Below, one piece after another: positions 1 through 9,798 of a stretch of 64,000 bases of DNA. The notes beneath the pieces were generated by a model, which was not told the DNA's origin, made no database searches, and worked only from the letters and a program-made list of their open reading frames with translations. Location: positions 1 through 64,000 of the forward strand of contig JACEFZ010005127.1 in NCBI GenBank assembly GCA_014155875.1, in the 5' to 3' direction. Made by a program: the position numbers and the translations under genes. How positions within the stretch are numbered: the stretch's first letter is position 1; each line of letters starts with the position of its first letter. This stretch comes from Cepaea nemoralis. Taxonomy: Eukaryota; Mollusca; Gastropoda; Stylommatophora; Helicidae.

Positions 1-279
1 AATCCATACTACTTTGTTATTATTAAAGGGGAAGTGAATAGCTTAGCTATTATAACAGAGAGACGAATTTTCTTGGTTGTTATCAATGGGGTTCACGACT
101 AGAAAAAGATTGTGACACACTGGTTTAAAGAAAAGCGATTGAAATATGCCAAGTATCTGCCGCACATTTGATTTTGTGTTTATTTTTCCCTTTACTTGCT
201 CCTTCCCTGTTGATTACTGAATGCCCATCCATGTTTATTTATCTGTTCCTGTCAATTTATTTTTGTTTCTTCTTTCATC
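1..279. other. AT-rich stretch without recognisable feature
   Basis: No coding similarity, repeat boundary or RNA-like fold is apparent. The stretch borders a LINE C-terminal remnant that starts near 280 and may be flanking host DNA or the eroded 3' end of that LINE. Confidence 0.3.
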
Positions 280-545
280 CGTTATTCCCCTCTTGGGCAT
301 AGAGCATAGACCATCAATCAACTCACCCCAAGTCCTCCTATCGTTATCTATAAGATGCAGCTTCGTCCATGTCCTTCCTAAGTTATTCATTTCTGTTTCT
401 ACTTCTTTTCTCCGTGTGTTTTAGGTCTTCCCCTAGTTCTTTTACCCTGTCAGTTCTACACAAAAAGCTTTTTTAGTTATGCTGTTCTCAGGTTTTCTCA
501 GTGTAATTCCTATCCAGCGCCAACGTCTTTTCTCCGCTTCCTGTT
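280..545 (-). pseudogene. C-terminal fragment of an RTE-like LINE reverse transcriptase
   Basis: Read on the minus strand, the segment near 545-460 gives RRWRWIGITLRKPENS followed by ITKKAF. This is the 'RWIGHTLRKP.NSI' block common at the C-terminus of RTE-like LINE polyproteins in invertebrates and fish. Further down the strand, out of frame and with stops, come pieces resembling the usual 'W..L...DGLC' ending. No endonuclease or RT core is present, so this is a 5'-truncated, dead copy. It differs from the RTE-C family that is frequent elsewhere in the window. The family assignment rests on motif memory, not on a search. Confidence 0.5.
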
Positions 546-659
546 CGCTGGTGTATATCTAGATCTTGTCATGCGCTACAGGATGTTTATATATTTATTG
601 TTTTTTTTCTTTCTACTTGTGTTTAATTTTCAAGTAAACGTAAATTATTCAATCTATTA

Positions 660-1213
660 TTTGCCTGGACTAGAGTAGGGAATCACTATGGAACATGCAG
701 TCTTTTGCACGATGGAAACCATATTCACTAATAAAACGCTGTCAACAGCAATGAGAAACAGAGTGGTGAAAAATAGTGTTGAAGTGCTACATAGAAAACA
801 AACTGTTGTTTATATGTAACACAATGATAATAAGAAGACTGAATGAGAAACAGTTAATGTTAGTAGACATGTTTCTGAATAAAGTTCAAAGAATACAATG
901 GACGGATAGAAAAAACAAACAATTAACAACCCCTAAAGAAATAAATGGAAACCGTACATTGATCAGAGAAATTAGACACAGACATTTAATATTTTGTTGG
1001 AACTTCCTGAGGAGAAATAAACATGAAAATTATTTACAACTGGCAAACGAGATGGGAAATGAGCAAGACGAAGGTAAAGAGGTGCATATATGGATGGCTG
1101 GGTATTATGGCATTATCGGGACAAAACCACATACATGTCTGATGCAAGACGTTGGTGGTCGTATGAGATTGCGAACCGTAAGCTCCCGCGTCTATCGGCA
1201 TATGACAGCATAA
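660..1213 (+). pseudogene. RTE-C LINE, C-terminal remnant (decayed)
   Basis: A diverged copy of the RTE-C 3' coding region. The region 690-770 corresponds to the 'ILTNKK.S...R.RVL' block. The 145-codon open frame 776-1213 carries RIQWTDRKN and LIREIRHRH, which align with IPWTDRK and LIREIRRRQ of the better copy at 49.5-50.5 kb. The GRPR..YLDGLA block is barely recognisable and the C-terminal end is eroded. The frame stays open by chance or because decay is incomplete; it lacks the catalytic RT core and should be treated as a pseudogene. Confidence 0.6.
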
Positions 1214-1249
1214 TGATGATGGAAGACAATTGACAAGTCACATTAGGAG

Positions 1250-1482
1250 TCAGCATCGCCGAATTGATAAGTGCACTGGCTCTTTAACGTCCGGTGTGCT
1301 GATACCGAGATAGCGGAATCAACCCCTACACCGATCAGTTGAATTCTCGTTCTTGATTTGGGGAAGTAAATTACAAGTATCTCAGAAGTCGAGTGCCCGA
1401 TAACGAATTGCACTGGTAATAGAGAAAGCTAATCGACACGCAAACGGTCCAGTGCTACTAGAAGTTGCATCATGTGTATGGA

Positions 1483-1488
<6 letters not shown>
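1250..1488 (+). repeat. SINE-1, tRNA-derived, diverged copy
   Basis: Similar to the copies at 25.91, 36.34 and 44.96 kb. The head has a diverged A-box (TCGCCGAATTG), then the 'CCGGTGTGCTGAT.CCGAG' segment, a B-box-like stretch, the body 'CTTGATTTGGGGAAGTAAATTACAAGTA', and the 3' part 'TGCTACTAGAAGTTG...GTATGGACTAC'. It runs directly into a (CA)n microsatellite, which may have grown from the tail. Confidence 0.75.
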
Positions 1489-1520
<32 letters not shown>

Positions 1521-1570
1521 ACACACACACACACAACACACACACAACACACACAACACACACACTCATA
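1484..1570. repeat. (CA)n / ACACACAAC microsatellite
   Basis: An almost pure CA tract with AACACACAC interruptions, located at the 3' end of a SINE-1 copy. The 60-codon His/Thr open frame through it is an artefact. Confidence 0.95.
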
Positions 1571-2026
1571 TCAAATTCCGAAAACAAGCAGCAGGTGCAA
1601 ATCTCACTGAAACAAGTTTAAATCATATTATCAAGGAACACACGTGATTATCGCATTTTTCAGTTATAACTAAAAGGAAACTATAACTGTAATGAAGCTA
1701 AAATTGAACTATTAATTATAGATATAATCTATGCTGCGAGTGCATTGATGCTTTTCGTTAGCATATACTTCGTATGTTGCAGATGATCATATCTTCATTA
1801 CTCATTCTCACAGGAGCTGTCAAATTATTCATTTGCACTATGGCTAAAAGCAATATTGGGCGCGTGAGCAAACATTGAGACAACTTGCTGAGCAGGTTTT
1901 TTCCGATCAGACATTGAATTGGGTCCTTGTGGAGGTTCGAAATGTGTAATATTCTCTACGTACCAACGTAAATGACTGTTCGTATGGATTATTTTTCCAT
2001 ATTATCAGTGCCCCTCGCCAACACGC

Positions 2027-2075
2027 GAACCCACTCCGACTTCTGGGGTGCGTGTAATTTACGTCCCCAAGGGAA
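2027..2075 (-). repeat. SINE-1 body fragment
   Basis: On the minus strand this short piece matches the SINE-1 body (dry core 'CTTGGGGACGTAAATTAC..GTACC.C.GAAGTCGGAGTGGGTT'). Similarity stops abruptly at both ends, leaving no promoter boxes. The following 60 bp are unassigned. Confidence 0.5.
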
Positions 2076-2171
2076 ATTATCTTCCCGGAGGGGAAATCGA
2101 ACCCTGATCTCCCGCGTGACAGTCGGGGTTACATACCAGTATACTACCGAGGGCGGTAATGATGATGATTA

Positions 2172-2480
2172 GGTACTTCAATTTTAATTCACCGCAAACA
2201 ACCGCAAACAAAGAAGAATCCCTTCGAGCCTCATTTGCATCGGTCCGGGAATCATTTTCCGGTTTAGTGTTCGGTGGACTGCTAGACCGATCGATGGATA
2301 TTTTTTTAGTTTTGGGCACTGTCGTCGACAGTGAGGGCCCTACGGGCCCAAATACTTAAAAACATCCATCGATCGGTCTAGCAGTCCACCGAACACTAAA
2401 CCGGATAATGATTGCCGGACCGATGCAAATGCGGCTCGAAGGGATTCTTCTTTGTTGCGGTGAATTAAAATTGAAGTATC
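2172..2480. mobile_element. Fold-back MITE with long inverted arms and 8 bp target duplication
   Basis: The element begins GGTACTTCAATTTTAATTC and ends with the near-perfect inverted copy GAATTAAAATTGAAGTATC. The arms run about 140 bp each and carry the matching block GTTCGGTGGACTGCTAGACC and its complement, separated by a short central spacer around 2315-2345 with its own GGGCCC palindrome. The flanks are identical 8-mers, GATGATTA at 2164-2171 and 2481-2488. An 8 bp duplication suits hAT- or P-type transposition, so it is a non-autonomous DNA transposon of that kind by inference. The left arm has a ~10 bp internal duplication (ACCGCAAAC repeated). No coding capacity. Confidence 0.85.
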
Positions 2481-2489
2481 GATGATTAT

Positions 2490-2699
<210 letters not shown>

Positions 2700-2754
2700 T
2701 TATAGTGCCCTGCAAAAAAATTTAAAAAATGCAGTAGATAAGTAAAATCTAAGT

Positions 2755-3020
2755 AACATCTGGCATACGCAGTTAACGCTAGCTTGCCGCCCCTCTAGTC
2801 ATGAGTTCGAATCCACTCGAGGCAGATATTATTTTTATTTTATTATAACAGAACTCCCGAGTCAGCCCAGCCTTACATGGGCATCAGTAAATGTCCGAGT
2901 AAGTCAAGGTGGCCAGCGTTATGCTGACTACATCATCCATCGGTTGTCTACTGGTCTATAATATACGAGGCAAATATCATATACCCAACACCCCTCAGGG
3001 CGTGTAAAGAGTTCTTTTAC
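2755..3020 (+). repeat. SINE-5, tRNA-derived
   Basis: An A-box-like TGGCATACGCAG at 2761-2772 and an excellent B-box GAGTTCGAATCC at 2803-2814 form a tRNA-like head. The body has 'CCGAGTCAGCCCAGCCTTACATGGGC' (too long a match to be a tRNA) and ends near a 'GGGCGTGTAAAGAG' segment. Only one copy is recognised in this window, so the boundaries are approximate. Confidence 0.6.
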
Positions 3021-3189
3021 TATTGTTGTTTATGAGAAGATAAATACCATAGATGACATAGTGCATGATGTACAATATGATATACATGATGATGATGATA
3101 GTATGTGAGTAAAGTATGTCCATTAAGTCTGTCAGTAAAGTATGTAAGTAAACTATTTAGGTAAAGTACGTAGGTTAATTAGTTATTTA

Positions 3190-3570
3190 GTCGCGGTTCC
3201 AACTTCACGGCAACGGGTCGTCCCCACTATGCTGTGTTCCTGTGCCAGTGAGTATCACACAAAATGCTCTTCACTGTCCAATGTGACAAGTGGAAAAGAC
3301 AGGAGTCTCGGGAAGCCAACAGCCCGCGCAGGTACACTGTGCTTATTGCCGCCGTCAGATATTGCCAACGCAAAAGTCTTCCACGGAACATACAGTTCAT
3401 CGTCGAAGGAAGCGGCAGTCACCAGAAAGACTTCATTGAACCGGGTTTTATGCCATATGGCTCGGTCTCTTTCCGCAGGGCGACCCGCCTAAAGCGCCGC
3501 ACAAAGTACGAACTCCGTAGTTCCAGCGACGACTCCCATGAGTATCCTGAAAATATGCACCCGTGAACAG
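3190..3570 (-). repeat. SINE-2 copy (minus orientation)
   Basis: Shares the block 'CCATATGGCTCGGTCTCTTTCCGC' with copies at 18.25, 38.84 and 45.95 kb. In the complete 38.84 kb copy a tRNA-like head lies on the right, so this copy is also in minus orientation; a weak B-box-like GGTTCAACAGCC lies just to the right, near 3585-3597. Two overlapping open frames of 87 and 100 codons are by-products of the repeat. Confidence 0.7.
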
Positions 3571-3618
3571 TGTTCATCTGGCTGTTGAACCGTGTGTGCC
3601 CCTCAACCGGTGGTTGAC

Positions 3619-3641
3619 GGGGGGGGGGGGGGGGGGGGGGT
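3619..3641. repeat. (G)n homopolymer run
   Basis: About 22 consecutive G following GGTTGAC. Length may be unreliable in an assembly. Confidence 0.9.
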
Positions 3642-3715
3642 TGCGGCAGAGCGCGTATTGGAATATCCTAAGTGCAGTGATATCGGAAGTAAAGTACATA
3701 AGTAAAGTTAGTTAG

Positions 3716-4449
3716 TTAGTTAGTTAGTCGACAGATCATCCTCATTGCACATAGAACCATTCAGTCCATAAGTGCTCGGATCCCCTCCTCAGCAAATCCC
3801 GCAGCGTGTAGCGGCTAACGACGCCAGTTCTGTGTTGGTTTATCAATCTTCTTTGGGTTCCTGCGTAGTGTTCTTGTTTGGCCACCCCTCTTTTAATTTG
3901 CTGCTCTCGCAGTCTGGCCATTGTTGTAGATTCACAGTCATCACTTGGTTCTCGCAAAAGTCTTACTTCTCGTAGAGCATTCAGAATGTCAGCCTGGTCC
4001 ATGGCGCTTCCGCCCTCCACAGTAGCCTCACCTGCGAGCTTGTCAGCCCGCTCATTTCCTTGTTCTCCCGCATGCCCTGGCACGAAGATGAAACTAATCT
4101 TTGCCAGCCGAGACCGCTCCAGAGGCAGCAACCATTCTCTTCGGATCGACCCCTCCTCTATCCTCTTGATCATGTTCATTGAGTCGCTAAGGAAACAAGC
4201 CCTAGTGAATGTCTGTGTCTCGAGCCATGTTATTGCTTTACTTACTGCCATGACTTCCATGGTCAGGCTACTTGTGGTTTCAGTGAAAGCACCAGAGTCC
4301 TCCTTCACATTTCTCCCTCCGGCCCGAGCTGTAAAGGCCCATGAGCTTCTCACATATCAGACGACCGACCCATCTGTGTAGATGACCGCGTCACCGTCTA
4401 GCGAATTCTCGAAAATCAACGCTTGTACTTCAGCCTCAACAGCCGCCGG
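3716..4449 (-). pseudogene. LINE-B 3' fragment with RNase H domain and (TAAC)n tail
   Basis: The minus strand encodes the RNase H region of LINE-B. AVIYTDGSVV near 4440-4370 holds the first catalytic Asp, then comes a stop, then 203 open codons (4353-3742) with TMEVMAVSKA (Glu), FLSDSMNM (Asp) and PGHAGEQGNERADKLAG (final Asp). It ends with LINQHRTGVVSRYTL and GSEHLWTEW, the last codons before a GTCGACTAACTAACTAAC tail at 3716-3733. The element therefore has almost no 3' UTR. Everything upstream of RNase H is missing (5' truncation). It is a dead copy, but its RNase H frame is well kept. Confidence 0.85.
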
Positions 4450-4624
4450 ATAAGTAAAGTATATAAGTAAAGTATATAAGTAAAGTATACTCGACCTATT
4501 CGAACTCTATATGAACACTGGAGCAGCAGGCGAGAAGCGTCTACCCATCATCCACCGCTGCTTCCGTAAGAAATCAACACAAACCAAAACAAGTCCCATA
4601 GCAGGAACTGGCTGTAGGTAAAGG

Positions 4625-4778
4625 GTGTATTTTTAATGACTGTGCAGTGTTTGAAAATATTGCCGGTCCAGGTTTTGTATTTAGCTAATATGTTGCATGA
4701 ACTTAACATAGGGTGAATACAAAACTTGTACCGGCAATATTATCAAACACTGCACAGTCTTTAAAACTACACCCTAAT
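4625..4778. mobile_element. Fold-back MITE, GGGTGTA-ended family, copy 1
   Basis: Left arm GGGTGTATTTTTAATGACTG then TGCAGTGTTTGAAAATATTGCCGG; the right arm is its inverted match ending in TACACCCT. A central ~45 bp loop separates ~58 bp arms. A second copy lies at 26377-26537. The ends and a probable TA flank resemble Tc1/mariner-type MITEs, but the target duplication is not clean, so the class is inferred. Confidence 0.75.
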
Positions 4779-4924
4779 ACTATGACATGTCAGGACCATC
4801 ACATTTTGTAGCGAACAATGAAAGCTGCCACCGAATCCCCGTCCAACGACCGTACGCATATCATCGTCAGCCTAATGTAAATAATCAGTTCTAAAGGTTG
4901 CATGTCGTTTGTAGGAAGCTGCAA

Positions 4925-5513
4925 TCATGTCAAACCTTATAGGTTGTTCGTGATGTGCTATACCGATAAGTGTGGGCCGTCATTATTCGCCATTTCACTC
5001 GATCACCAGAATCGTGGATCAGCTCAGTGAGCTTGTGTCGACCATACCACGTAGCCAACCCATCCAGGTATTTACTTCTCTGTCTTCCTCTTGTTCTCTT
5101 CCTCTCGATCTTGCCAGTTGTCACCAAGTTCTCCAATTTATTTCTTCTCAAAACATGTCCAAATAATTTTGACTGTCTACGTCTAATTTCTCAAATCAGT
5201 TCACGATTTTCGTTTGTTTCTTGCCATCAGATGTTTTTCAGCTTGCCTGCTCATTGTCCACGCATCACATCCATACAAAAGTACAGGTTCTGTGTAGCAC
5301 CTCAACACTCTTTTTCTCATTGGAACTGACATCTTTTTATTGGTCAGTATGTTTTCCATCATGCAAAAGGCTACTTTCGCCATGGCGATTCTTGTTCTAA
5401 TCTCTTCAAGACATCACCCATCAAATATTATGACTGTTCCGAGACAATTGTACCGATTCACTTGTTTAGGAATATGCCTATTTACTTGTATATTACATTG
5501 TGGTATTTCCTTC
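4925..5513 (-). pseudogene. RTE-C LINE C-terminal fragment (minus arm of an inverted group)
   Basis: Minus-strand frames give LRCYTEPVLLYGCDAWTMS (5201-5383), then RRNKLENLVTTGKIE, RGRQRSKYLDGLATW and HDSGDRVKWRIMTAH (4930-5151), the normal C-terminal order of RTE/BovB-type LINEs. Upstream pieces (IPQCNIQVN, GTVI) reach about 5513, where similarity stops at a junction with a plus-oriented copy. Frameshifts separate the frames; RT catalytic motifs are absent. Confidence 0.8.
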
Positions 5514-5885
5514 GTGGACAATGAGCAGACAAATTGATGGCTGTGGAGATGTTTCTGAGGACAATGCAAAGAATACCATGGACAGACAGAAAATTCAATG
5601 AACAAGTCCTTCAAGAAACAAATTAAGATTGTAAACTGATTAGAGACATCAGACACAGACAGTCACAATTTCTTGGGCATGTTATGATAAGACATGAATT
5701 GGAGAACTTGGTGACAACTGGCAACATCGAAGGGAAGAGGCCAAGGGGAAGACCGAGAAGTAAACGCCTGTATGGCTTGGCCACGTGACATGGTCGAGAC
5801 AGAAACACAGAGCTGATCGACGACTCTGGTGATCGAGTAAGATGGCAGAACATGACCGCCTACGCTTATCGGCATGGCACATGAT
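5511..5885 (+). pseudogene. RTE-C LINE C-terminal fragment (plus arm of an inverted group)
   Basis: Starts within the 'WTMSRQ' codons and continues through QRIPWTDRK, the 'ELENLVTTGNIEGKRPRGRP' block and RNTELIDDSGDRVRW to the C-terminal end. It is the reverse complement of part of its left neighbour, forming an imperfect inverted repeat across 5511-5513. Stops and frame changes show it is not functional. Confidence 0.8.
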
Positions 5886-5887
5886 GG

Positions 5888-6165
5888 ATGGAAAGATTTC
5901 CTTCGTCCTAGTGCCAACCATAATCTGTATCTTCTTACAATTTAATTCTAACCCTAGTTGTGCACCGTGTGCAACAAACGCATCTACTAATTGTTGCAGA
6001 TCCTGCTCATTGTCTGCGATCAATTCTGTATCATCTGCATATCTGTTACTATTGGTTCCCCAACCCTAGTTGTGCACCGTGTGCAACAAACGCATCTACT
6101 AATTGTTGCAGATCCTGCTCATTGTCTGCGATCAATTCTGTATCATCTGCATATCTGTTACTATT
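5888..6165 (-). pseudogene. RTE-C LINE fragment with ~110 bp tandem duplication
   Basis: Minus-strand codons give QDLQQLVDAFVAHGAQLGLE and KKIQIMVGTR, the segment just after the RT catalytic block. The piece from about 5950 to 6054 (TAGTTGTGCACCGTGTGCAAC and following) is repeated almost exactly at 6061-6165. Because it is small, intact and almost identical, the duplication is recent relative to the insertion. Confidence 0.75.
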
Positions 6166-6629
6166 CGTTCCTCCCCCCCCCCCTATTGATGATTCTTTTC
6201 ATCTTATATATAAAAGGCAATGTGTGTGGATATGCCTGTATGTATGTCCTTTATGGGTTCGCGAACGGCCCATCTGATTGAGATGAAATTTTCTACACGC
6301 CTTCCTCTCATTCCAGCGCTGCCAACTGTCATATTTTTGTTTCTTCTTCCTCCTCCTCCCCCTCCCTAAATACGTACGTAAATATATGATGATGATGATG
6401 AAAGAATCCCCGAACCAAAACGATAGGACAAGCGAAGAAAATGACGTGACTACACAGAATCGTCACACGGCAATCATCATCATCATCAAGTGCCGTGCCG
6501 GCTGGCGTAGGCGTTCATGGTTCTCCATAGATCTCAGTCTTTGGTTTTCTGGATCAACTCTGCTGCTGATATATATGCCTCCATGCCACGGCAATATCAA
6601 TAACAATTCATCTTTTTATGTGTAAGGAA

Positions 6630-8510
6630 GTTATCTACAGTCCTCCTCTTCCTCCTCCCTTTCCTTCCTCCTGCTCCTCCCTCTACCTCCTCCTCCCTCT
6701 ACCTCCTCTTCCACCTCCCTTTCCTTCCTCCCCTCCTCATTCTCCCTCCTCCTCCCTCCTCCCTCTCCCTCCTTCCTCCTTCTCCCTCCGCCTCCTCCTC
6801 CTCCTCTCCCCTCCTCCTCTCTCCTTCCCCTCCTCCCTCCTCCTCCCTTCTACTCCTCCCTCCTTCTCCCTCCTCCTCCTCTCCCCTCCTCCAATTCCTA
6901 CCCCCTTCTGCTTCCCCTCCCCCTCCTCCCTCTCCCTCCTCTTCCTCCTCCATCCTCCTCCTCCTCTTCCTCCTCCTCCACCCCCTTCCTCCTCCTTCCA
7001 CCTCCTCCCTCCTCCTCCCTCTTCCTCCTCCTCCTACCTCCTCCCTCCTCCTCCTCTCTCCTCTTCCCTCCTCCCTTTTCCTCCCTCCTCCTCCTCCCTA
7101 TACCTAATCACTCCTCATCCATTATCCTCCTTCCTCCACATCCCTCCTTCTCCTCTCCCCTCCTCCTCCTCCTACCCTCTTCCTCTTCACCTCCCCCTCT
7201 CCCTCCTCTTCCTCCTCCATCCTCCTCCTCCCTCTTCCTCCTCCTCCCTCTTCCTCCATCTCCCTCCTCCTTCCTTTTCCTCCTCCTCCTACCTCCTCCC
7301 TCCTCCTCCTCTCTCCTCCCTTTTCCTCCTCCCTCTACCTCCTCCCTCCTCCTCCCTCCACCTCCTTCCTCCACATCCCTCCTCCTCCCTCTTCCTCCTC
7401 CTCCCTCCTCATCATTCCTCCTCCTCCTCCCCCTCCTTCTCCTCCCTTCTCCTTCTCCCTCCTCTTTCTACCTCTTCCTCCCTCCTCCTTCTCCATCCAC
7501 CTCCTCCATCCTCCTCCCTCCTTCTCCCTCCTCCTCCCCCTCCTGCGTTCTCCTACTCCTCCTGCTCCTTCTCCCTCCTTCTCCCTCTTCCTCCCTCCTC
7601 TTCCTCCTCCCTCCTCCTCCCCTCCACCCTCTCCCTCCTCCTCCCTCCTCCATCCTCCTTCTCCCTCCTCCTAATACCTCCTCCTCCTCCTCTCTCCTCC
7701 TCCTTCCTCCCTTCTCCTCCTCCCTCCTCCTTCTCCTCTTTCCCCCTCCTCCTAATCCCTCCTCCTCCCTCCTATTCCTCCCTACTCCTCCTCCTCCCTC
7801 CTCCTCTCTCCACCTATCCCTTCCGCCTCCCTCCTCCTCCCTCTTCCTCCTCCCTCCTCCCTCCTCCTCCTCCCTCCTCTCTCCTCCTCCCTTTTCCTCC
7901 CTCCTTCTCCTCCCTCTACCTCCTCCCTCCTTCTCCTTCCTCCACCCTCTTCCTCCTCCTCCCTCCTCATCATTCTTCCTCCTCCTCTTTCTCCCTCTCC
8001 TCCCTCCTCCTTCTCCCTCCTCCTTCTACCTCTTCCTCCCTCCTCCTTCTCCCTCCACCTCCTCCCTCCTCCTCTCTTCTCCTCCTCCCTCTTCCTCCCT
8101 CTCCCTTCTCCCTCCTCCTCCTCCCCCTCCTCCTGCGTTCTCCTCCTCCCTCCTTCTCCATCCTCCTCCTCCTTCTCCCTCTTCCTCCTCCCTCTTCTCC
8201 TCCCTCCTCCTCCCCTCCTCCCTCTTCCTCCTCCCCTCCTCCCTCTTCCTCCTTCTCCCTCCTCCCTCCTCCTCCTCTCTACTCCTCCTCCTCTCTCCTC
8301 CTCCTCCCTCCTACTCCTTCCTCCTCCCTCTTCCTCCTCCTCCCTTCTCCTCCTTCTCCTCTTTCCCCCTCCTCCTAATCCCTCCTCCTCCCTCCTCCTC
8401 CTCCTATTCCTCCTACTCCTCCCTCCTCCCTCCTCTCTCCGCCTATCTCTTCCTCCCTCCTCCACCCTCTTCCTCCTCCTTCCTCCTACTCCTCCTTTTT
8501 CTTCTTCTTC
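6630..8510 (+). repeat. 1.9 kb polypyrimidine (CTC/CCT-rich) tract
   Basis: Nearly unbroken C/T sequence with CTCCTCCTCC and TTCCTCC units. It follows the Helitron sequence TTATCTACAGTC, the point where element 2 continues with unrelated sequence, so it arose by expansion or insertion inside element 1. Strand asymmetry of this length can form triplex (H-DNA) structures; this is inference. The 586-codon Pro/Ser/Leu open frame and Glu/Arg/Gly frames on the other strand are compositional artefacts. Confidence 0.95.
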
Positions 8511-8650
8511 TGCTGCTGCTGCCGCTGCTCCATTCACCCAAGTTAATTGTTGGGGGAATATGTAAAGATCTTTCAAGTGCTCTTTCTAATGCTTTTTGTA
8601 AGTTGGTCTTCGTTTATCTAAGGTTGTTCTAACCGCAACCAATAAATGAT

Positions 8651-8651
<1 letters not shown>

Positions 8652-8706
<55 letters not shown>

Positions 8707-8947
8707 TAGTCGGGAACGGGAACTTATATGAATTAAATGAGATGCTCCCCATCAGGGCTGGGCGAAGCCGGGCCGGGTCAGACAGACAGACAGACAGATA
8801 GATAGATAGTCGGGAACAGGAACGGGAGCTTATATGACTACTTATATGAATTAAATGAGATGCTCCACACCAGGAGCTAGGCGATGCCGGGCAGGGTCAG
8901 ACAGACAGACAGATAGACAGACAGACAGACAGACAGATAGATAGACC

Positions 8948-8995
<48 letters not shown>

Positions 8996-9091
8996 GTCGG
9001 GAACGGGAACGGGAGCTTATATGACTACTTGTATGAATTAAATGAGATGCTCCCCACCAGGGACTGGGCGAAGCCGGGCCGGGTCTGCTAG
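8652..9091 (+). repeat. Three tandem copies of a Helitron 3' end, each preceded by (GACA)n
   Basis: The unit AGTCGGGAACGGGAAC ... TTAAATGAGATGCTCC ... GGGCGAAGCCGGGCCGGGTC occurs at about 8706-8779, 8809-8900 and 8997-9091. Each is introduced by a GACA/GATA tetranucleotide array. Only the last copy ends in CTAG; the first two run back into GACA repeats. A fourth related end closes element 2 at 9729. Confidence 0.9.
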
Positions 9092-9568
9092 TCTTATATA
9101 TAAATTAGGATGTGTGTGGATATGTATGTCTGTATGTCTGTATGTCCTTTATACGTTCGCGAACGGCCCATCCGATTGAGATGAAATTTTCTACACGCCT
9201 TCCTTTCATTCCAGCGCTGCCAACTGTCGTATTTTGTTTTCTTCTTCCTCCTCCTCCCTCCTCCCATTCCCAAAATACGTACGTAAATATATGATGATGA
9301 AAGAATCCCCGAACCAAAACGCTAGGGAAAGGGAAGAAAATGACGTGACTACACAGAATCGTCACACCGCAATCATCATCAAGTGCCGTGCCGGCTGGCG
9401 TAGGCGTTCAACTCTGATGCTGATATATATGCCTCCATGCCACGGCAATATCAATAACAATTCATCTTTTTGTGTGTAAGGAAGTTATCTACAGTCGTTT
9501 AGAAGAGAAGAACAATCAATGGAAGGACCGAAATCACAGAACCTAGACGAGTATGAATTCGGAATGAT

Positions 9569-9633
<65 letters not shown>

Positions 9634-9729
9634 GTCGGTAACGGGAACGGGAACTTATATGACTACTTGTATGAATTAAATGAGATGCTCCCCACCAAGG
9701 GCTGGGCGAAGCCGGGCCGGGTCAGCTAG
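9092..9729 (+). mobile_element. Helitron-like element 2 (non-autonomous, head-to-tail with element 1)
   Basis: Starts TCTTATATATAAATTAGG immediately after the CTAG of element 1. It contains the shared 5' region, a short CT-rich stretch (9238-9270), a (GACA)n array (9571-9633) and the terminal unit ending GGGTCAGCTAG at 9729, followed by T. At 638 bp it is probably closer to the basic form of this family. No coding content. Confidence 0.75.
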
Positions 9730-9730
9730 T

Positions 9731-9798
9731 CTTCTATATTTCTGAAAATATGTCCACTGTACAGGGAAAGAAAGGATCTGGAAACATTACGCATCCCC
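9731..9798 (-). pseudogene. RTE-C fragment, downstream half of an interrupted copy
   Basis: Matches 50.24-50.31 kb of the better RTE-C copy (minus-strand codons for the 'SPDL.SLYSENIF' region just after the QGC motif). The upstream half is at 11607-11668; the 1.8 kb between them is an ORF1-only LINE inserted into the RTE-C RT domain. Confidence 0.65.

Larger units (their letters stand above)
6202..9091 (+). mobile_element. Helitron-like element 1 (non-autonomous)
   Basis: Begins TCTTATATATAAAAGG after an A (6201), and ends with a GC-rich hairpin (GGGCGAAGCCGGGCCGGGTC) plus TGCTAG at 9091, followed by T. TC start, 3' hairpin, CTAG end and A/T target fit Helitrons. Its first ~400 bp match element 2 at 9092 (shared TTCGCGAACGGCCCATC and ATGAAATTTTCTACACGCC). 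It carries no Rep/helicase gene. Inserted material includes a long polypyrimidine tract and (GACA)n arrays. A stretch near 6490-6570 resembles part of the LINE at 48.5-48.6 kb, perhaps a captured fragment. Confidence 0.75.

Noticed and set aside
3742..4353. Host RNase H1 gene
   Set aside because: The RNase H motifs are followed by LINE-B C-terminal codons and a TAAC tail, and the same sequence recurs at 23.4, 33.4 and 53.8 kb.
6618..8378. 586-codon open frame rich in Pro, Ser and Leu
   Set aside because: It translates the polypyrimidine tract; equally long Glu/Arg/Gly frames run on the other strand, and there is no motif or non-repetitive segment.
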